This document shows, piece after piece, positions 58,487-64,000 of a DNA stretch of 64,000 nucleotides. Position numbers and translations under genes: made by a program. Positions within the stretch are counted from its first letter, which is position 1; every line of letters starts with the position of its first letter. The DNA comes from Pegea sp. RAD2-039. Its lineage: Eukaryota > Chordata > Thaliacea > Salpida > Salpidae. The notes beneath the pieces were generated by a model. It had not been told where the DNA came from. It worked only from the letters and a program-made list of their open reading frames with translations, and searched no databases. The stretch lies in NCBI GenBank assembly GCA_034620365.1, contig JAQGEQ010000124.1, forward strand, positions 186,001 through 250,000, read 5' to 3'.

Positions 58487-58714
58487 ATGTATGAAACAAG
58501 TTTAAACTACAGCAATAAAATTTATCTTGTTATTGTTTATCAGTTGTTGCTGTTATTAACTATTTTTGGAAATATTTTTCTTTTTCATCTGCTTACAAAT
58601 ACTATATTGAAATCTGATTTTAAAAAAATAATCTTTATTAGCCAACTCTCAGTACTTTACTTACACAGCTTTCATTGCACTGACTTATTATATAAGTTAG
58701 TAAGAGAACAATGA
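58487..58714 (+). pseudogene. GPCR-like TM1-TM2 fragment (75 codons, open)
   Basis: A short open frame with two hydrophobic segments. The first ends L-L-L-L-L-T-I-F-G-N-I-F-L-F, the second is I-F-I-S-Q-L-S-V-L-Y-L. The G-N in the first span and the L-S in the second recall TM1 and TM2 of class A GPCRs (GN motif; LS next to the usual Asp). Nothing like TM3-TM7 follows, and the two other copies are broken, so I treat it as a relic. A first exon of a spliced gene is possible. Confidence 0.4.
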
Positions 58715-59770
58715 TGTGGTTATTCGAATAAATGATGAAAGTTATTTAAAGAAGTCGAAATAATTAAAGTTGGATTCTAGGAATTAAGTGTCTCAATTAT
58801 AAATCATGTATTTTGATTATTTTTGCTTAAAATTATTAAACTTTGTGAAAAATTTTTATTATTGATATATTATTCTCTATACGTTTGTTTTTATGTTGTT
58901 TGTTGTAAATGTACTAATTTATTTTATTATCTTCTACGTCAAACTATATTTTATTATTCTTTTATTTTTGTTTAATTCATATGTTTCTAGTTTCATATTT
59001 TTGTTGTAAAACTTGCTTTTTTTAGTATCTAAAAAATTAATTAAGTTATAATACCTCTTTCAATTTAAGTTTATAGAATATCTTACTTCTTAAATTGTGA
59101 CATTTCTTATAATTAAATTTAGAATGAGGAATCTATATTTACATTATTTATCTTCAAATAACTATTTCGAAATACTTAATAATAACAAACGATTATTTTA
59201 GTTAGTTTTATATTTTCTAGTGGTAAAAGCAGAATTTTTATTTTCTGAACTAAATTTCATACAATATTTTAAGTTATCAAAGTATTGTGTTGATGTAAAA
59301 ATTTGGAAAATTTGTATATTACTTACTTTATCTTTATACAAGTCTGGTTTTGAATTAAGTAGTTCTAATATTGGCTGATTCTTTGTTGATGTTTAAAAAT
59401 ACTGAACTCAAAGCTTACTGTACAAAAGCATTATACATAATTTGTCCTACAAGATTAAAGTTTGTTTTAGATTGTTTTTTACATTAAATACTAATACTTT
59501 GATTTTTTACTATTTACTTATTACCTAATTCGTATTTTAAGATCTGTAATGTTAAAGAAAAATATAAGTCTATAAAAAATGTTTTCATTAAAAAGTTTTT
59601 AATGACTTTAGATTGCAAACTTTGTTTTATCTAATGAAACAAAATTACTAAAAACTTTGTTGGTTTGTTTGAAACGCAGGATTACTTTTTTGCAAAATTT
59701 TATTTATATTTAATATTTATTAACAGAGTTTTGTTTTGTAAACTGTTAAAAAAACTTTGTTTACTTCATT

Positions 59771-60616
59771 ATGAAGCCTTGTAATTATTTTTTTGAAACT
59801 GATGGCTTGCTTGTTCGAATAGTTGATACACAGAAGAACTTGAAGGCTTCCACTAAAGTTTGTCAACGGTTTGGTGAACAGCTAGCTCCAATCAACAATC
59901 AGAAGAGATTAGATGATACTTTGAATCATTTGGATAATTGCTTAAAGACTGATGTTCATGGTGTATATGGCGTAAGATACAGATCAAGACACGCGTACCG
60001 GATTGACTTTTCAGTTAAGAATGGAACTGGTGTTTGGAGTGATGGAACATCACTGGATGTTGATGAGCAAAAATCCTTGTTTCAGGGTACACCTTTACAC
60101 GATCAGAAAGCAATTTATGTAAATAAAAAAATAAAGAAAATCGTGGTTTCTAACAAAATCTCTGATGATAATAAACTTCCATTCTTATGTTCCAAGAACA
60201 AACCACTTCCAACAATAACAACATCAACAGATTTGATATCTTCAACATATGAACCAACAGATGGAACAAATTGTGGAACTGACAAAATGTCAGCAACAAC
60301 ATCATCAACTAGTTTATCTCTAATGATTAGCTCCTCTATAGGATTGGTTATATTGTTGCTGATTATTTTCTTTCTCATCTACAAACTATTTAAGAAGAAT
60401 AAGAAAAATAAGAAGGAAGATAATTGTGACGTTGCTATGGATTTAAAACAAACAACTAATGATGCTGTGAATGATGCTGATTATCTTACCATCAATAATC
60501 CAGTAAAAAATATTGAACCAATTTACTATAAGATTCCTCATCAACTGGAAGAAGTTTCCAACTCCATAAGTAATATGGATGATGCTTATGTTGCCTTTGC
60601 TCCAATTAAGAATTAA
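59771..60616 (+). CDS. CTLD receptor with ITAM-like tail
   Basis: 281 residues, subfamily 2. CTLD 1-142: Cys4, Cys31 (C-Q-R-F-G), Cys57, Y-R-I-D-F at 76-80 (the usual Gly is Asp here), G-V-W-S-D-G-T 87-93, F-L-C-S-K 138-142. Stalk with Cys168; membrane span about 185-204; K-L-F-K-K-N-K-K-N-K-K. Tail: Y238-L-T-I, ten residues, Y252-Y-K-I (ITAM-like), then Y273-V-A-F. A splice acceptor (TTATTAACAG) lies 44 bases upstream, and an in-frame TAA between it and the ATG excludes an in-exon signal peptide. Confidence 0.85.
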   Translation: MKPCNYFFETDGLLVRIVDTQKNLKASTKVCQRFGEQLAPINNQKRLDDTLNHLDNCLKTDVHGVYGVRYRSRHAYRIDFSVKNGTGVWSDGTSLDVDEQKSLFQGTPLHDQKAIYVNKKIKKIVVSNKISDDNKLPFLCSKNKPLPTITTSTDLISSTYEPTDGTNCGTDKMSATTSSTSLSLMISSSIGLVILLLIIFFLIYKLFKKNKKNKKEDNCDVAMDLKQTTNDAVNDADYLTINNPVKNIEPIYYKIPHQLEEVSNSISNMDDAYVAFAPIKN

Positions 60617-60885
60617 AAAAAAAGTTTATTATAGAACAAGGAATCTATCTTCAAGTTTTACAGACAGTTAATCTAACTCCTATCTACTAGCAACAAATAA
60701 TTCCAGTACAACTGATCGTAAAACAACTATTGGTATATTTGAGTCATGTATCAATTATAATGTTGAATTTTCCAGACTAATGTTTCTGTGTTTTCTAGAT
60801 TTTTAGTAATATTGTACTAACCACTTTTTTATTGAAGTTTTGATTTTGTGATTTTGCTAACTAGTCAAATATATATATTTTTATA

Positions 60886-63560
60886 TAACCTATAAATAAC
60901 TTAAAAAGCAAACTTTATAATCAACATTTATATATTAATTAAATTTGATTCTATAATCAGACTATAACATAAAATCATAAATAAGTTGTTATTAACGAAG
61001 AGTTACTAGATTTTAAAGTAAAATACTTCATTTAAGTAATAGTTCGACCATTTTTTACAATAAAAATATTAAATCAAATATGAGTTTGGTGTTTTAAAAT
61101 CGGTTCTATCAAATGGCATTTTTTTGCACCTATGAAATTATTTAATGTTCTTACAAATAGTAATCACTTCAACAAATAACATTGTTTCTTTCTTTTATTG
61201 CATGATACTAATTGAAATTATAAACTTTGTCTAGTTAAAGCATTTTATCAAACAATTAATTCAGATAACGGTTACAATCAGAAATCAGAAGAAAATGAAT
61301 CTTCTTAAATGTAAAAGTGACATTTAAGTAATAGCACAACGGCGCTAACCCTACTCAAGCAGTAACATAACTTGACTTTTATTATCATCATGTACTTTTT
61401 TAGCTTTTTATACTTTTCATATTTTAATGCTTAATTTAAAACATACTTAGTTTTGTACGAACTTTATATTAGCCAGATATTTTTAATGTGTTTTCTAATC
61501 TTGCCATTGTTGCTTAAGGATAGAATAAATACTGTAATTATTTGTTATGTTCCTAAAAAGTAACTGAACCTTTTCAGAATAGGAGTTTAGTCGAGAATAA
61601 TTTCTTTCTAAAATTTGAAAATAAATCTCTTTTTAAAACAATTAAACTTCCGAAACTGCAAAAATCTTGAAATAATATCATAAAGGTTAAAAATTGAAAC
61701 AAAAATGGTTTATTACTTGTTTAGCATTTAGTAGTACATTTGGAAATTGTTTGTACAAAATACAAGTGAGTTTTGAAATGTTGCCAAAACTTAATGAAAT
61801 AAACACTCAAAGACCATTTTAGGTGATTAATTGTAAGAAGTATCACGTGATAATATCACAAATTTTGTTAATCTTGTAAAGAAGATTTGTTTCTTGAAAT
61901 TTTTATTCTTTTAATAGTCTAATATGAGCAAAAAAATGAGTATTTGTAATGCTAATTAGTTACCAACTACTTTTTTTTGATTATATTAAACTAAAAACCT
62001 TAAAATTGTATAAGTTTCTGTAATTTATGATCTTTTCTTTATAATGTTCTATCTTCAAGCCAGTTTTGTTTATGCTTGATTTCAATAATTGTTTAAAAGT
62101 AATTAAAAATGAAACTTTAAAAATTCATTAAAAATTTATTACTTTTATTAAAGTGTTCATGAAATTTACAAAAACTCAAAATTAAATTAATAAAGTTTGC
62201 AGGTAAAACTTTCGACTAAAAATTATCATATTTGATATTTAAGTTGATACAATTTTGTAGCCAAAGTTAAAGAAAAAAATAAATTATCATAAATAAATGT
62301 TTTAATATCTGCTCAGTTTGTTTTTTGTAAATTTAAAAATTCTAAAAGTAATTTTTATCTTTAAAGTATATTTAAAATCTAGATAACATCTTTTTTCTGC
62401 TTCGCTATCTTTACCTTGAAGTGGAATTTTCAATCTTTCTTAAAATTGTTTGATTAATGGTTTTAAAAGAATCAAAAATAGTTCATAAAATTTTGATATT
62501 TGTTTTCATAACTGCATAAAATTAAATAAGTTGAAACAATAATTTATGATTAAAAATATTCACATTAAATGATTAGTATAAAAAATTTGTTTTCTCTTAC
62601 TTATTGTTCTATAGATAAATGAGAAACAAAAATTAAAAAATAAAGTTTCTAAAAAGATAAATTAGATATAACTAAAATAATTCAATTATATAACAATTGA
62701 ATGAAATAGCTGTCTAATCAGTCTCGGCCTGCTTCCTGTAAAGACATTATTTCCTCTTTTTGATCCATTAACCATTTGAAGAATAAAAATACCAGATAAT
62801 AAGAAAAATTAATTTGTGCCAAAAACGTCTTTTAAATTTGAATAAAGTTTTTAAAACAAAGAAACATTTTAAAAAAGTCACTTTAAAAACATTTATTTAA
62901 AATTATGGAACACTTTTGAAAACTTTAATAACGCATATATTAATATAATTTCTATAATTCATATCTAGTGATGTTGTTTTAAATAATTATTTTTATATAA
63001 TATAAATAGATACAATATCATCAGTTGAAATAATTAATTCACTGCAAAAGAATGAGATCTCATTAAAAGCTATTGTTAAAATGTTGAAAGAGTTTTTATT
63101 AAATTATAATAATAGAAAAGTTTTCTCATTTCAAAAATTTCAACTAAAAATATAATTTAATTAGTCTTCGTGTATTCAATTAGACAAAACAACAATATAT
63201 ATAAGAAAACGTGCCACGTTAGGTTTTATTCAATGTTTAGTTGTTAAGTTTGAAAGTTATTTTTGAATTTGTTGTTCCAACTTTTTAACACCTACTTTTT
63301 TTTGTCAGCCCACGTTTTAAGCCCACATTATTTACAAGTGAATATAAATTCACAAAAATTATAAGATTAGATCAAAGAAAGTTTTCTTGTTATTCGTTTT
63401 ATTATTATCACTTACTATTACTTGCTTGAGTTGTACTTCTTTAAATCGAGTTAAATTATATTGCATAGGATCTAAAACAAGCTTATTTAAAAATACTTTG
63501 TAAAATGATTTATTGATAATCTTAATATATTTTTCAGAGATTTAAAAAATAGAAACAGTC
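60886..63560. other. AT-rich intergenic DNA upstream of the PDE-like gene
   Basis: About 2.7 kb without a supported gene. A 3' splice acceptor (ATATTTTTCAG) ends at 63537, 23 bases before the ATG of the next gene. Confidence 0.4.
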
Positions 63561-63825
63561 ATGGGAAACGGCGCTCCAAAACCAGGTGCTTGAATAATTT
63601 TAAAATCGATTTCTTCTTAAATTTTCTCTTTTTCAGTTTACCATACATCTGACCGAGAAATTACCGAATGTTACTTAAACAGTAACCCTGAATTTCTTAC
63701 CGAGTATACGTTTCGAAATGAACATCTTCTGGACATGTTTGTTCAAGATAAGGTGACAAAAGAACGTATCTGTGGCTGGAGTCAACAGAAGAAGCAACAG
63801 AAGCCTGATAAACCAGTTACACCAG
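63561..63825 (+). CDS. First coding exons of a probable GAF-type cyclic nucleotide phosphodiesterase (partial)
   Basis: Two exons, 63561-63585 and 63637-63825, joined across a 51-bp GT-AG intron. They give an open frame of 71 codons ending at a donor (CCAG/GTTAGT); the gene continues beyond the window. The product starts M-G-N-G-A-P-K-P. Its segment S-D-R-E-I-T-E-C-Y-L-N-S-N-P-E-F and, further on, V-T-K-E-R-I-C-G-W resembles the conserved N-terminal helix of PDE5/6/10/11 proteins (E-V-x-x-x-L-x-x-x-P-x-x … W). Such enzymes hydrolyse cAMP and/or cGMP. The catalytic domain is not visible, so the family call is tentative; the exon structure is firm. Confidence 0.5.
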
Positions 63826-64000
63826 GTTAGTCATTAGACTTAGTTTTATCTATTCGATCAATATAAGATCAAAACTTATTTTGTTGTTATAAAAATCTAA
63901 ATCCGATCAAATTTTCAAATACCTTGAACTTTATATTCTGACAAAACTTATTTTTTGAGTTTTTAAATGATAAAATTGTTTGTTGAATAATAAATTTACA
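63826..64000 (+). other. Start of intron 2 of the PDE-like gene
   Basis: Begins GTTAGT and runs AT-rich to the end of the window without an acceptor that I can identify. Confidence 0.5.

Larger units (their letters stand above)
58275..60885 (+). repeat. Copy 3 of the GPCR-fragment plus CTLD unit
   Basis: The best-preserved copy of the unit, with both the GPCR-like fragment (58487) and an intact CTLD gene (59771). It matches 21640-23985 in the same orientation and 32230-34697 inverted. It lies beyond VPS45/PEX13, so one duplication crossed or preceded the insertion of unrelated genes. Confidence 0.8.

Noticed and set aside
9615-60616. Calcium-dependent sugar binding by the CTLDs.
   Set aside because: I see no EPN/QPD or WND-type residues at the expected places, so I describe the domains as lectin-like only.

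Overview
The window is AT-rich metazoan DNA. It contains spliced genes with GT-AG introns, a CR1/Jockey-type LINE, tRNA-derived SINE-like pieces, and conserved eukaryotic genes (VPS45, PEX13 and the first exons of a probable GAF-type cyclic nucleotide phosphodiesterase). The palindrome TGACGTCA is strikingly frequent in tiny introns, intergenic DNA and one coding minisatellite. From memory that is typical of ascidian tunicates such as Ciona, so a tunicate is my best guess; it is an inference, not a demonstrated assignment.

Most of the window (1-52 kb and 58-61 kb) is a cluster of paralogous single-pass membrane proteins. Each has an N-terminal C-type-lectin-like domain (CTLD), often a Thr/Ser-rich stalk, one membrane span, a basic stop-transfer patch and a cytoplasmic tail. 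Two subfamilies are visible. Subfamily 1 (1-10.3 kb: the genes at 1, 2156 and 9615) has a W-L-D-G core. Subfamily 2 (14-60 kb: genes at 14303, 19461, 29650, 33338, 37423, 46971, 51034, 59771, plus broken copies) starts M-x-x-C and usually has a W-S-D-G core. Every coding region is a single exon preceded by a plausible 3' splice acceptor. Several tails carry tyrosine signalling motifs. Three full-length subfamily 2 genes (at 29650, 37423 and 59771) and the gene at 33338 carry an ITAM-like pair, YxxI-x10-YxxI. The gene at 14303 carries a 20-residue tandem repeat with Y-E-E-P. The gene at 2156 carries an acidic tail made from a 3.1 kb minisatellite of 21/42-bp units built on TGACGTCA.

At 24.0-43.1 kb there is a large inverted repeat: two arms of about 7.1 kb around a spacer of about 4.9 kb. 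Each arm holds a 7TM receptor-like gene convergent with a CTLD gene. The CTLD copies differ at 3 of 324 residues. The 7TM copies differ at 25 of 318, and those changes are clustered in membrane spans 1, 3 and 4. A separate unit of about 2.3-2.6 kb (a GPCR-like fragment plus a CTLD gene) occurs three times (21.6-24.0, 32.2-34.7 and 58.3-60.9 kb), with one copy a pseudogene.

At 53.0-56.2 kb the minus strand holds VPS45 followed 153 bp later by a six-exon PEX13 that I could reconstruct with a closed reading frame. At 63.5-63.8 kb the first two coding exons of a phosphodiesterase-like gene run off the window. The rest is AT-rich intergenic DNA in which I see no gene. Repeat boundaries were judged by eye and are approximate to tens of bases.
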